54,290 bases of DNA from assembly GCA_002428735.1 (NCBI GenBank), contig DIXO01000068.1, forward strand, positions 1-54,290, given 5' to 3'. A program made the translations under genes and the position numbers. The stretch's first letter is position 1. Each line of letters starts with the position of its first letter. Below are positions 43,782-52,261 of this stretch, in pieces. This DNA is from Syntrophaceae bacterium UBA6078 (GTDB lineage Bacteria; Desulfobacterota; Syntrophia; Syntrophales; UBA2210). The notes beneath the pieces were generated by a model. That model made no database searches and was not told the origin of the DNA. It saw nothing but the letters and a program-made list of their open reading frames with translations.

Positions 43782-43855
43782 TCGGGTAGCCGGGGGTTTT
43801 TCTCCCCCAGCCCCCACACCACCCGGCATGCGGGTCTACACCGGGCGGTTCCCAA
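43781..43855 (-). mobile_element. Group II intron 3' end (domain V and VI remnant)
   Basis: On the minus strand a domain-V-like hairpin (AACCGCCCGG ... CCGGGTGGT, about 43819-43852) is followed by a domain-VI-like stem of GGGGG/CCCCC and the terminal CGGCTACCCGATT seen at the 3' ends of this intron type. The tip of the domain V helix has two changes (GTGTAG for the usual GTGCGG) that break pairing, so it is probably dead. Its own 5' part and maturase are missing upstream. Confidence 0.65.
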
Positions 43856-44455
43856 AGGAAACGGACCGTGGTCGGTTAAAATATCACCCACAGCTCTTTG
43901 AATAAAAGGCGGTCACTGCAAGTTGATACGTGAGGAGTCGCATATCTTATGTCGCACCCGTATATCCGCTTCCCCGTTCGGGTTCATCACGTTACGGAGC
44001 AGAGAGGAACATTTCCTCATACTTTGGGTTCGGCCCTTCGGCAGGATGAGTCCTCCCGGTTTATTATTCACCGGGCTCGTTTCCACCCACCACACCGCCA
44101 TCGGAAGGGGAATGCTCAATACAAAAGCCATTCTGGAAGGATGCAATGAACCGGATACGGCGGCGTGAATGTGCGTCGACTATCGAGACGGCGGGAAGGA
44201 CTGACTGGTTTCTCCCGTCATTGGATAAACCGGGAAAGATGAACTGAATGCAATGTATATAAATTTGCGTAAACGCTGAGTTGGCGGACTCGCCGGCAAC
44301 TGTTACCGGGGTTCGTCTGAAACCAGTGATGGCCGCCACGCTTGAGGCCACCATTTCACCGCCGGTGACCGGGAATATGTCAATAAGTACCCCAAATGGC
44401 GTGTTCGTGCCGTCCAGGCTTTTATGGCATCAAAACAGTGAACTACCGGGCCGTG
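43856..44455. other. Region without a supportable gene
   Basis: Short frames occur on both strands but overlap one another and match no family I know. A GTGCGAC on the minus strand at about 43950-43958 might be another intron 5' end, only about 170 nt from the intron 3' end, which would make a heavily deleted intron. Most of the stretch looks like decayed sequence. Confidence 0.5.
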
Positions 44456-45004
44456 TCAATATTTTTTCGCGTGACGTTTTGTTCCGGAGCAAACGGAGGG
44501 TGAGCGCGAGACGATGAGGGGCTGAGAAGACAATACGGATGGCTCGAGGGGATGCCTGCGGCGGATCGATTGAATCACAGCGTCGAGCTGTTGAAGAAAA
44601 CGCGACCGGTCGCGCTTCTGCAGCGGCGGCGGCCCGCCTCCCGTTATCTCTCCTGTCTCACGAAGCCCTGACAAGAGGTCCCGGGTTGCGACGACCTGAC
44701 AGATGCTGTCTTCCGTGAACGGCTTGCCGGTCGTGCCGATCGCATGCGCGTCCTTCTTTAGGCAGCGGCTGGCAAGGGGGATATCGGCGGTGACCACGAT
44801 ATCGTCAGGCTGTACGTGTTCGACAATCCAATCATCGGCCGCGTCGAATCCATCCTCCACAACCTCAAGTGCGATCCACCGCTCATCCGGAACCCGCATC
44901 CGGGAGTTGGCGACCAGCGTGACATGGAGGCGATATCGGCCCGCGACGCGGTACACCTCCTCTTTGACCGGGCACGCGTCGGCATCTACAAAGATGTGCA
45001 GCAA
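44456..45004 (-). CDS. DUF188 (YaiI/YqxD) family protein
   Basis: About 182 residues from a TTG at 45004, eight nt after an AGGGAGG. This start gives LLHIFVDADACPVKEEVYRVA, the family N-terminus; no Met exists between 45085 and the conserved VDADACPV. Further motifs: VTLVANSRMRVP, AADDWIVEHVQPDDIVVTADIPLA and RDLLSGLRE. The fold is PIN-like and the cellular role unknown. The last 25-30 residues exceed the usual length of about 150 and look like readthrough into the decayed region, so the original C-terminus may be altered. Confidence 0.85.
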   Translation of the reverse strand: MLHIFVDADACPVKEEVYRVAGRYRLHVTLVANSRMRVPDERWIALEVVEDGFDAADDWIVEHVQPDDIVVTADIPLASRCLKKDAHAIGTTGKPFTEDSICQVVATRDLLSGLRETGEITGGGPPPLQKRDRSRFLQQLDAVIQSIRRRHPLEPSVLSSQPLIVSRSPSVCSGTKRHAKKY

Positions 45005-45176
45005 ATGAAAGTCCTCCCTGTCCCCCGGATCCGGTCCGGAGGCCACCTGACGGTTGCGATCACCTGAGGGAATGAAGAGTAGCAAATTTCCGTCCGTGTG
45101 TATGGCACTTATTAGGTGATTCTCACTTTGTCAATTTTCATGGCGATCCGAGCCATTCAAAAGCCTCAAACCAAAA

Positions 45177-47069
45177 TTATCTGTCATCCGGACTGATGGC
45201 CTCCAGTTCCGCCCATCGCTCATATGCCAGGGGCAGAGATCGTTCCAGCTCTTCAGCCCGTGCCGTGGCCTTACCGATGAGCGCGCTTTTCTGCTGGTAA
45301 AATGTGGGGTCCGCCATGAAGGCATACAGTTCCCGCTGCTCGACCTCCATAGCCTCGATCTTCTGCGGCAGGCCCTCCAGCTCGCGCGTTTCCTTGAAGG
45401 TGAGCTTTTTCGGCCCCGCCGGCCTTGATTTCTTTCTCACCTTCTTTTCAGGTGCTTCGACCTCCGCTGTCTCTGCCGGTCGCTGCAAAAGCCAGTCATC
45501 ATAGCCTCCGGCATATTCCTGTACCCTGCCTTCTTCCTCAAAGACAAGTGTGGACGTGACGACGTTATTAAGAAACGCGCGTTCGTGACTGACGAGAAGG
45601 ACCGTGCCTCTGTAATCGAAAAGCAGCTCCTCCAGGAGCTCAAGGGTCTCGGCGTCCAGGTCATTTGTCGGTTCGTCCAGCACCAGGATATTGGCAGGTC
45701 TTGTGAAAAGTTTAGCCAGAAGCAACCGATTCCGCTCGCCGCCGGAAAGGGTTCCGACCGGTGAACGTGCCCGGTCCGGGGTAAAGAGAAAATCCTGCAG
45801 ATAGCCGATGATATGTTTCGGTCTGCCGTTAATGGTCAGCGCGTCTTTGCCTTCTCCGACATTATTGATGACCGTATCATCTTCATCGAGCACGGCCCGA
45901 TGCTGGTCAAAATAGGCGGCCTCAAGATTGGTGCCGAGCCTGACGGTCCCTTTTTGCGGTGTAAGGTCCCCAAGCAGCAGACGAAGCAGTGTGGTTTTGC
46001 CGGATCCATTCGACCCGATAATGCCCACCCTGTCGCCGCGCAGAATGGTGGTTGAAAGGTTTTTGATGATGGGCGTATCACCATAGCCAAAGGTGACCCC
46101 CTTTAACTCCGCGACCAGTTTTCCCGACGGCACCGTATCCTGGATCTGCATGCGGGCGCGGCCGACAAGTTCCTTCCTGACTCCGCGTTCCTTACGCATC
46201 TTTACAAGGTCTCTAACCCTTCCCTCATTTCTGGTACGCCTGGCCTTGATCCCCTGGCGTATCCATACCTCTTCCTGGGCAAGCTTTTTGTCGAAACGAG
46301 TCTGCTGGGATGCCTCGGCCGCGAGTGTCTCGGCCTTTCGTCTCAGATACGTATCGTAATTGCCGGGCCAGCTTGTAAGTATCCCTCTGTCAAGATTAAC
46401 AATACGGGTCGCGAGTTTTCTGACAAGCATCCGGTCATGGGTGACAAAGAGGAGGGCGATGCTCGTGTTCAACAAAAACTCTTCCAGCCAGGTTATGGCA
46501 TCGATATCGAGATGGTTGGTCGGCTCATCGAGGAGCAAAAGGTCCGGATCACGCACCAGTGCCGAGGCCAGCAGAACCCTTCTTTTCATGCCCCCGGAAA
46601 GTTCCGAATACGTTAAATCCGCGTTGAGCTGAAGACGGGAGAGAACGGTTTGCACACGCTGCTGGGCCTGCCAGCCGCCCGCGACCTCCAGTTGGTGCTG
46701 CACCGCTTCCATCTCTTTCAGAAGATCTTCGCCGCCGCCGGAACCTAAACTAACCGAAACGTCATGGTATTTTGTAAGAAGTTTCTGTAATGAACCAAGC
46801 CCCCCGGCAACAACCTCAAAGACCGAGCCCTGAAGATCCAGTGCCACATCCTGACCGATATGCGCAACTCGGAGGCTCTTCTGCTTAACAATGTTGCCGC
46901 TGTCCGGCTCAAGGTCTCCGGTAATCACCTTCATAAGAGAAGATTTGCCTTCGCCATTGCGACCAACCAGACAGACCCTTTCCCCCGGATCAATCTGAAG
47001 GCTGATATCTTGCAGTATGGGCGGACCCCCAAAACTTAATGTGATATTTTGCAAGGTGATGAGAGACAT
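45177..47069 (-). CDS. uup: ABC-F family ATPase, Uup-like
   Basis: 630 residues from the ATG at 47069, which matches the MSLITLQNITLSFG start of Uup; the frame is open for 41 further codons upstream. Two ABC domains: Walker A GRNGEGKSS and GSNGSGKTT, signatures LSGGMKRR and LSGGERNR, and Walker B LLLDEPTNHLD and LVLDEPTNDLD. The inter-domain linker is arginine/lysine rich. The C-terminus is a charged coiled coil (about 550-630), the DNA/ribosome-binding tail of Uup. ABC-F proteins act on ribosomes or, for Uup, on transposon excision and branch migration; they do not transport. Confidence 0.93.
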   Translation of the reverse strand: MSLITLQNITLSFGGPPILQDISLQIDPGERVCLVGRNGEGKSSLMKVITGDLEPDSGNIVKQKSLRVAHIGQDVALDLQGSVFEVVAGGLGSLQKLLTKYHDVSVSLGSGGGEDLLKEMEAVQHQLEVAGGWQAQQRVQTVLSRLQLNADLTYSELSGGMKRRVLLASALVRDPDLLLLDEPTNHLDIDAITWLEEFLLNTSIALLFVTHDRMLVRKLATRIVNLDRGILTSWPGNYDTYLRRKAETLAAEASQQTRFDKKLAQEEVWIRQGIKARRTRNEGRVRDLVKMRKERGVRKELVGRARMQIQDTVPSGKLVAELKGVTFGYGDTPIIKNLSTTILRGDRVGIIGSNGSGKTTLLRLLLGDLTPQKGTVRLGTNLEAAYFDQHRAVLDEDDTVINNVGEGKDALTINGRPKHIIGYLQDFLFTPDRARSPVGTLSGGERNRLLLAKLFTRPANILVLDEPTNDLDAETLELLEELLFDYRGTVLLVSHERAFLNNVVTSTLVFEEEGRVQEYAGGYDDWLLQRPAETAEVEAPEKKVRKKSRPAGPKKLTFKETRELEGLPQKIEAMEVEQRELYAFMADPTFYQQKSALIGKATARAEELERSLPLAYERWAELEAISPDDR

Positions 47070-47195
47070 GTGGCGCTTGTATACTCTTTTGAGTTTTATG
47101 GCAACCGTAACAGGGAGGGCGTGCCTCCAAGCATGGGCATACAGAATCAACCGTATACCCTTTGAAATAGTACAGGGGCTTCGCATTAGCAAGTA

Positions 47196-47224
47196 ATTAT
47201 ATGATATTATGCGGTTATTTTCAG
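47196..47224 (-). promoter_or_regulatory. Possible promoter of the uup-like gene
   Basis: On the minus strand a perfect TATAAT (47201-47196) is preceded at 17 nt by CTGAAA (47224-47219), a weak -35. It would give a leader of about 120 nt. Confidence 0.35.
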
Positions 47225-47294
47225 AATAAGGTTAAACTTGGGTTGCTGGTCCCAGACGCACGTTATTGACAATTACGGGAGAGATGAAAATGCG

Positions 47295-47331
47295 GGAAGA
47301 GAGAAACACCTCTCCGCTTTATCTCTCTTCC
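47295..47331 (-). terminator. Possible terminator of the TRAP/AbfD operon
   Basis: GGAAGAGAGA (47295-47304) and TCTCTCTTCC (47322-47331) form a perfect 10-bp stem 66 nt past the dehydrogenase stop. On the minus strand it is followed by CGCATTTTC, a poor T-run, so efficiency is uncertain. Confidence 0.4.
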
Positions 47332-47396
47332 GTCAACCGCCAGTGCATCGAACGCACCTCCAGAGCGCTGATCCTCAAAGAATGAAAAGGGGTGTA

Positions 47397-48341
47397 TCAG
47401 ACGGATTTTTCCAGCTCGTCAAGAAATCGTTTCAATCGCAGTAATTTGATGTCGCGTTCCCTGAGGGTTTCTTCCAGGCTTTTGTCCCGGTAATCATAAA
47501 AACCCTGGCCGCTCTTGACCCCATACTTGCCTTCGGAAACCAAAATATCAAGCGACTCTGAATGGCCGGGCCAGGCTGGCCGTTCATAGGATTTGTTCAA
47601 GAGGTTACGCTGCACCAGGTCAAGACCGTTGTAGTCCATCCGCCGTACCAGGCCCAGAATAGGGGTCCGAAGTCCCAAACTTGCCTTGGCGACGGTGTCG
47701 ATATCGTCCGGGGTCGCGTATCCGTTGTCCAGGAGATAATAGACCTCCATGGTAATGGCGGATTGAAGTCGATTGACGAGAAAACCGGGCAGGAATGTAT
47801 CCAGTACGATTGTATCCTTGCCAATCCCATTCAGGACTTTTTCTGTCTTCATGACCGTTTCTTCCGATGTCTCCGGGCCCTTGACGATCTCAACAAGAGG
47901 AATAATGTGTGGCGGGGCGAACCAGTGTGTAATAATTACCTTGTCCGGTCGCCCGGTTTCGACAAACTTGAAGATGTCGAGAAAGGACGTATTGCTCGCG
48001 AGAATCGCCGTGGGTTTTGCCAATGCATCCAGCTTTCCGAACATCTCTTTTTTTACAGCCGCCTGTTCTGCAATTGCTTCAATCACCAGGTCTGCATCGG
48101 AAACAGCATCGGCGAGGTCTCCGGTGTACCGTATCCTTTCATGGAGTATTTCCGCTATTTCTTCGGGATTGATGACCCCCGCTTCCGCGAGAGTCCGGAC
48201 ATTCCCTTCATTCAACGCTTCGGCCCGTTTCAGCATTTCCGGAGAAATATCGTTCACGGCAACATGGTAACCACCGGCGGAAAAGGCAAGTGCAATCCCA
48301 TGCCCCATGGTTCCCGCCCCTATGATTGCGATATTCTTCAT
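47397..48341 (-). CDS. hbd: 3-hydroxyacyl-CoA (3-hydroxybutyryl-CoA) dehydrogenase
   Basis: 314 residues from the ATG at 48341. N-terminal NAD-binding fold (IAIIGAGTMGHGIALAFSAGGYHVAVNDI), VIEAIAEQAAVKKEMF, ASNTSFLDI and the catalytic His region THWFAPPHIIPLVEIVKGPETSEET. The usual HFFNP is THWFAPP here, a recurring variant in related anaerobe proteins, with the His retained. C-terminal dimerisation domain LPGFLVNRLQSAITMEVYYLLDNG. It oxidises 3-hydroxyacyl-CoA to acetoacetyl-CoA-type product. It lies 125 nt behind an AbfD homologue, whose product crotonyl-CoA becomes its substrate after hydration. Confidence 0.88.
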   Translation of the reverse strand: MKNIAIIGAGTMGHGIALAFSAGGYHVAVNDISPEMLKRAEALNEGNVRTLAEAGVINPEEIAEILHERIRYTGDLADAVSDADLVIEAIAEQAAVKKEMFGKLDALAKPTAILASNTSFLDIFKFVETGRPDKVIITHWFAPPHIIPLVEIVKGPETSEETVMKTEKVLNGIGKDTIVLDTFLPGFLVNRLQSAITMEVYYLLDNGYATPDDIDTVAKASLGLRTPILGLVRRMDYNGLDLVQRNLLNKSYERPAWPGHSESLDILVSEGKYGVKSGQGFYDYRDKSLEETLRERDIKLLRLKRFLDELEKSV

Positions 48342-48466
48342 TTGGAGTATTTCCTGGTATTTTACGGCATAACGGAGTCTCACGAGTACCGTTATGCGTT
48401 GTTTTGCCGACTTCGATTCAGTAAGATAACTCGCTCGTGGTTCAATCTGATACCCGCGAGTTCATC

Positions 48467-49903
48467 TTACTCCTTGATGCCGGCGAGCTTGCGGGCAATT
48501 TTCTTCTTTGACTCCAGATCAATGCTGTTCAAAAGCACCATCCGGTGGGTTTCGGGGGAGCCGCCCCCATGAATATTGGAAACGATATCCCGCGTCTCAA
48601 AAGCCAGTTTTTCAACAAGCCTCAGTATCTTGACTCGATCTTCAGTGGAAAATTCGTCAGCGCCCTTCAGATATTTGACAAGCAAAGGACCAAGCTCCGG
48701 AACGGCAAAATCTTTATCCGAAGGCAGATCAGTCACACCCCCACCAGCGATCTCAATCATCATCCGATGCACTTCCGCCAGGTCTTTTCCCTCAAAGAGT
48801 TTCGAGGTATTGGACAACACGGGATCGACATTATAAATGCCGGAGGGAGTTGGCTGCGCCGTCACCGATGCGGCGATAGAGCACCCGTACATGGCGTAAA
48901 TTATCTTTATCATCTCGGCAAGTTTATTGTTAATATGAGACACTTTTTTCAATCCGTTGTATTCCGCGGCGGCAGCAGCGGCCCCGATGAGAACATCGCC
49001 GACACCGCACTTGCAACCGCCGTGGGAGTGCCGGTGAAAGTTGCCGAACTGCCTCACCATATTGCCGGCGAATTCGTGTTCTCCACAGAGAAAGACCTGT
49101 TCCCACGGAATAAATACATCGTCAAATATGATCATGGGACAAAATTTACTGTAGTTGGCATTTCCCAGATCGCATTCTTCGAGTTCCCGTGCTTCCATGG
49201 ATCCCCTGCCGTACACATGGATGAACCCCTTTGCATCAACAGGAAGGGCAAAGCAAAGGGCGTAATCCTTGTCCGCTTCCCGCATCTCCCGTGTCGGAAC
49301 TATCAGTCCCCAGTGCGCGCACAAAGATCCCGTCTGGTGTACTTTCGCCCCCCGTACCACGATCCCATTATCGTTCCGGTCTACCACATGTACGTACATG
49401 TCGGGGTCGGACTGCTCGGATGGGCGTTTCATCCTGTCTCCCTTGACATCCGTCACCCCGCTAAAGACGGTAAGATCGTTTTTTTGAATCATCGTCAACC
49501 AGTTCAAAAACCTTTCATTATAGTGTGTCTGATATTTCTGGTCACAGTTGTAGGTTTCGATACCCACGGCATTGATCGCATCCATACCGGTACACCGCAT
49601 GTAACAGGTGCCGATTTCGTGGCTCAGATACTTGAGCATTTCGACTTTATCCTGCAGATCCTGCTGGCTCTTATAGAATTTCACAAACCGGCTTGTGTCT
49701 TCCCCGGTTAAATCCGATTGTGCTACCAATAGGCTCCTTCCCTCTGGCTCCTCAGCCAGGGCGTAGGTTTTTGCCACCCCCGCGACCATGTGCTTAATGA
49801 GGGGGTGATCATGGGGCTTTTCTACCTTTTCTCCGAGAATATACGCAGTCGGATGTGTCGCCCTCAGAGCCTCATAGTATTGTTCCCGTGTTTTCAGTGC
49901 CAT
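48467..49903 (-). CDS. abfD: 4-hydroxybutyryl-CoA dehydratase / vinylacetyl-CoA isomerase-like flavoprotein
   Basis: 478 residues of the HpaB/AbfD acyl-CoA-dehydrogenase-like family. Unlike the monooxygenases of this family it keeps all four ligands of the [4Fe-4S] cluster of Clostridium aminobutyricum AbfD (C99, C103, H292, C299). They appear here as C100 and C104 in GTCYMRCTG and H290 and C297 in NFHRHSHGGC, with the same spacings. That favours the radical dehydration of 4-hydroxybutyryl-CoA to crotonyl-CoA. An extra Cys at 299 is present. It sits between the TRAP permease and a 3-hydroxyacyl-CoA dehydrogenase. No CoA-transferase is adjacent, so the true substrate remains open. Confidence 0.82.
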   Translation of the reverse strand: MALKTREQYYEALRATHPTAYILGEKVEKPHDHPLIKHMVAGVAKTYALAEEPEGRSLLVAQSDLTGEDTSRFVKFYKSQQDLQDKVEMLKYLSHEIGTCYMRCTGMDAINAVGIETYNCDQKYQTHYNERFLNWLTMIQKNDLTVFSGVTDVKGDRMKRPSEQSDPDMYVHVVDRNDNGIVVRGAKVHQTGSLCAHWGLIVPTREMREADKDYALCFALPVDAKGFIHVYGRGSMEARELEECDLGNANYSKFCPMIIFDDVFIPWEQVFLCGEHEFAGNMVRQFGNFHRHSHGGCKCGVGDVLIGAAAAAAEYNGLKKVSHINNKLAEMIKIIYAMYGCSIAASVTAQPTPSGIYNVDPVLSNTSKLFEGKDLAEVHRMMIEIAGGGVTDLPSDKDFAVPELGPLLVKYLKGADEFSTEDRVKILRLVEKLAFETRDIVSNIHGGGSPETHRMVLLNSIDLESKKKIARKLAGIKE

Positions 49904-49968
49904 AACCGGTCCTTTCCTTGAGTTAAAAATTTTCCATTGCTGTCAGAGTATAATGGCTGAGGATTCCC

Positions 49969-51909
49969 TCAATGGCCTGCCGACAACGATCGTGAAATTC
50001 GTCTGGTAAGTACCACCAACACCAAGAGCATGACGATCAATGCAAACCCGATAAAGTCCGTTTTCAATTCAGGATACCCCACCATCAAGCCCGCAAAAAA
50101 GAGAAGGGGTCGTGACCACATAGGAAGACCCCCGATGCCGATCATGTAACCCTCCAGAGCGCTCGCGATAACCCAGAGACCCGCGGTACAGGTCGCGATT
50201 GTGTAGAGTATCTCCCCGACGGAACCGTGCAGTATAAGGGCGGGATTGAGAACAAAGAAAAAGGGGACAATATAGGTGGCGATTCCCAGGCGCATCGACT
50301 GGACCCCTGTCTCCATGGGAGACGCTCCGGACAGACTGGCGGCGGCGAAAGACCCAAGGGCGACCGGAGGAGTGATGAAGGAAGCCATGCCCCAGTACAT
50401 GACAAAGAGGTGCACAGCCAGCGGGTATAATCCCATTTCAATAAGAGCGGGGGCCATGACGACGGCAAGGAATATATAACAGGCCGTAATAGTCATTCCC
50501 ATCCCAAGGATAAAGCTCGCAAATGCCCCAAATACAAGAAGCAAGTACATATTGCCACCTGCGAACTTGACGATTTCGCTTGAGAAGGAATGGGCCACAC
50601 CCGTAAGTCCCATGGAGCCGATGATCAACCCGCATGCCGCGAGAATTGACGTGATTTCGCCCATGAATTTTCCAATCCCCTCGATAAGATCCAGAAACTT
50701 CCGCGGTGTCAGCCTGGTGGACTTTCTGAACATGGTCAATCCCAGAAGGACCAGGGTGGTGATCCATGCGGCATGAGTCTCACGCCACAGAATAACAATA
50801 ATATAAATCAGGAGGGCAATGGCGAACAGATAAAACCATCCTTCTTTCATTACAGAGAGGAACTTCGGACATTCTTCACGCGGGGTCCCCACGATCCCCT
50901 TACGGGCGGCGTAGGAGTCAACCTGGATGAAAAGGCAGAAAAAGTAGAGAAATGAAGGGACCGCGGCAGTAATAATAATCGTTACATAGGGGACTTGGAG
51001 CACCTGGGCCATGACGAAGGCCACTGCGCCCATAACCGGGGGCATGACAATCCCCCCGGTTGAAGCGCAGGCTTCCACGGCACCGGCGAATCTGGCGGAG
51101 AAACCCGTTCGTTTCATTGCAGGAATGGTAACAGAACCCGTGCCAAGAACATTTGAAATCACGCTTCCGCTGATGCTCCCCATGAGGGCGCTGGCCACGA
51201 TGGAGACCTTTGCCGCGCCACCCCGCAGCGGCCCCAGAAGGGACAGCGAAAAATCGAGAAAGAATTTTCCCGCCCCCGTATGCTGCAATGCCACCGCGAA
51301 GATCATAAAGCCGATGAGCAGGGTACCCACAACCTGCATGGGAATACCGATAATGCTCTCGGGCCCCATACCGTGGTAGGTAACGGTCCTCCAGAACCCG
51401 AAAGATTTTCCCTGAAGAAACAAGGGCATGTATTTGGCGAAGAGCGGGTAGAGCGCAAAAAAGAGAACGACGAAACAGAATGTTGTTCCCCCGGTTCTTC
51501 GGGCGCTTTCAATCACACAGATCAAAAGGATCAGTGCCATGATTTTTGCCTGCAGGGGTGCTATGACCTCCCACCCCTGCATCAGGATATCCATGGCGTG
51601 ATAACAGCAGTACAATGCCGCGACAAAAGTCAGAAGGGCCAGCGCATAATCAAACCACGGAATCTTTTCCGCTGCCGCTCCCTTCCTATGGGGAAAAACA
51701 AGAAAAACAAGGGGGATAAAAAAAGCCAGGAGGAAAAACAGGTATCCCGTTGCGGGAAAGGTCCACCCCCCTATGGACAAATAGAAATTGGTAAAGATTG
51801 CTGAGGACACGGCAATGGTAGTAAAAATCAAAAAAGTCCACCTGACAGGTCCGGTAAGAGTTCTGTGTTTCTTTATTTCCACCCTTTCTTCAATGTTGTT
51901 CGTCGCCAT
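49969..51909 (-). CDS. TRAP transporter fused permease (DctQM-type, TAXI-linked)
   Basis: 646 residues from the ATG at 51909 (MATNNIEERVEIKK); the frame is open further upstream but would read into the intercistronic hairpins. About 16-17 hydrophobic helices: an N-terminal four-helix DctQ-like part (about 25-150) joined to the DctM channel (about 160-640), containing GSISGSVISNVLGTGSVTIPAMKRTGF, ACASTGGIVMPPVMGAVAFVMAQ and FVMYWGMASFITPPVALGSFAAASLSGA. Such fused permeases pair with TAXI binding proteins and use a Na+ or H+ gradient to import carboxylates. The TAXI gene is upstream in the same operon. Confidence 0.93.
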   Translation of the reverse strand: MATNNIEERVEIKKHRTLTGPVRWTFLIFTTIAVSSAIFTNFYLSIGGWTFPATGYLFFLLAFFIPLVFLVFPHRKGAAAEKIPWFDYALALLTFVAALYCCYHAMDILMQGWEVIAPLQAKIMALILLICVIESARRTGGTTFCFVVLFFALYPLFAKYMPLFLQGKSFGFWRTVTYHGMGPESIIGIPMQVVGTLLIGFMIFAVALQHTGAGKFFLDFSLSLLGPLRGGAAKVSIVASALMGSISGSVISNVLGTGSVTIPAMKRTGFSARFAGAVEACASTGGIVMPPVMGAVAFVMAQVLQVPYVTIIITAAVPSFLYFFCLFIQVDSYAARKGIVGTPREECPKFLSVMKEGWFYLFAIALLIYIIVILWRETHAAWITTLVLLGLTMFRKSTRLTPRKFLDLIEGIGKFMGEITSILAACGLIIGSMGLTGVAHSFSSEIVKFAGGNMYLLLVFGAFASFILGMGMTITACYIFLAVVMAPALIEMGLYPLAVHLFVMYWGMASFITPPVALGSFAAASLSGASPMETGVQSMRLGIATYIVPFFFVLNPALILHGSVGEILYTIATCTAGLWVIASALEGYMIGIGGLPMWSRPLLFFAGLMVGYPELKTDFIGFALIVMLLVLVVLTRRISRSLSAGH

Positions 51910-52261
51910 ATAGCAAAACTCCCGTGAATGACGGAGCATATCAACGATCTCACGACATGCCCGTTTAGGTTGATTGAGCGTTCTTCCGATAGCTTCCCGA
52001 GCGTACAGCCCGTGCGACCGCCCTCTGAACCGCACGGGATGGTTTGTGTTGGCAACTATCTAGATTGCTTACACATCAAAACGTGCCACCCACGCAACAA
52101 GCGCCCGCACAAGGCGAAAGACAAACTGCAAGCGGCTGCCATGCACGAACCCGCAAGGATCAACCAGAAAAAAGACACGCCAGCCACTCATTATGTAAGG
52201 TAACAAGGATTCCGGAAACCGATCTAAAAGCGGTCCCCGGAATCCCTGTAAGCGTCCTGTT
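51910..52261 (-). promoter_or_regulatory. Intercistronic region with two stem-loops between TAXI gene and permease
   Basis: No gene. Stem 1: 52207-52215 with 52237-52245 (9 bp) enclosing a 4-bp inner stem (ACCG/CGGT), 17 nt past the binding-protein stop. Stem 2: 52009-52016 with 52031-52038 (8 bp). Neither has a T-run, so they are better read as mRNA-stabilising or partial-termination structures that keep the binding protein in excess over the permease. Confidence 0.5.

Larger units (their letters stand above)
47070..47396. other. Intergenic region between the uup-like gene and the catabolic cluster
   Basis: No gene supported. On the minus strand it holds a -10 TATAAT for uup and a stem-loop at 47295-47331 downstream of the dehydrogenase gene. 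Confidence 0.5.

Noticed and set aside
43913..44354. Short overlapping frames on both strands right of the intron 3' end
   Set aside because: They lack ribosome sites and domains and overlap each other; none looks like the C-terminus of an intron maturase.
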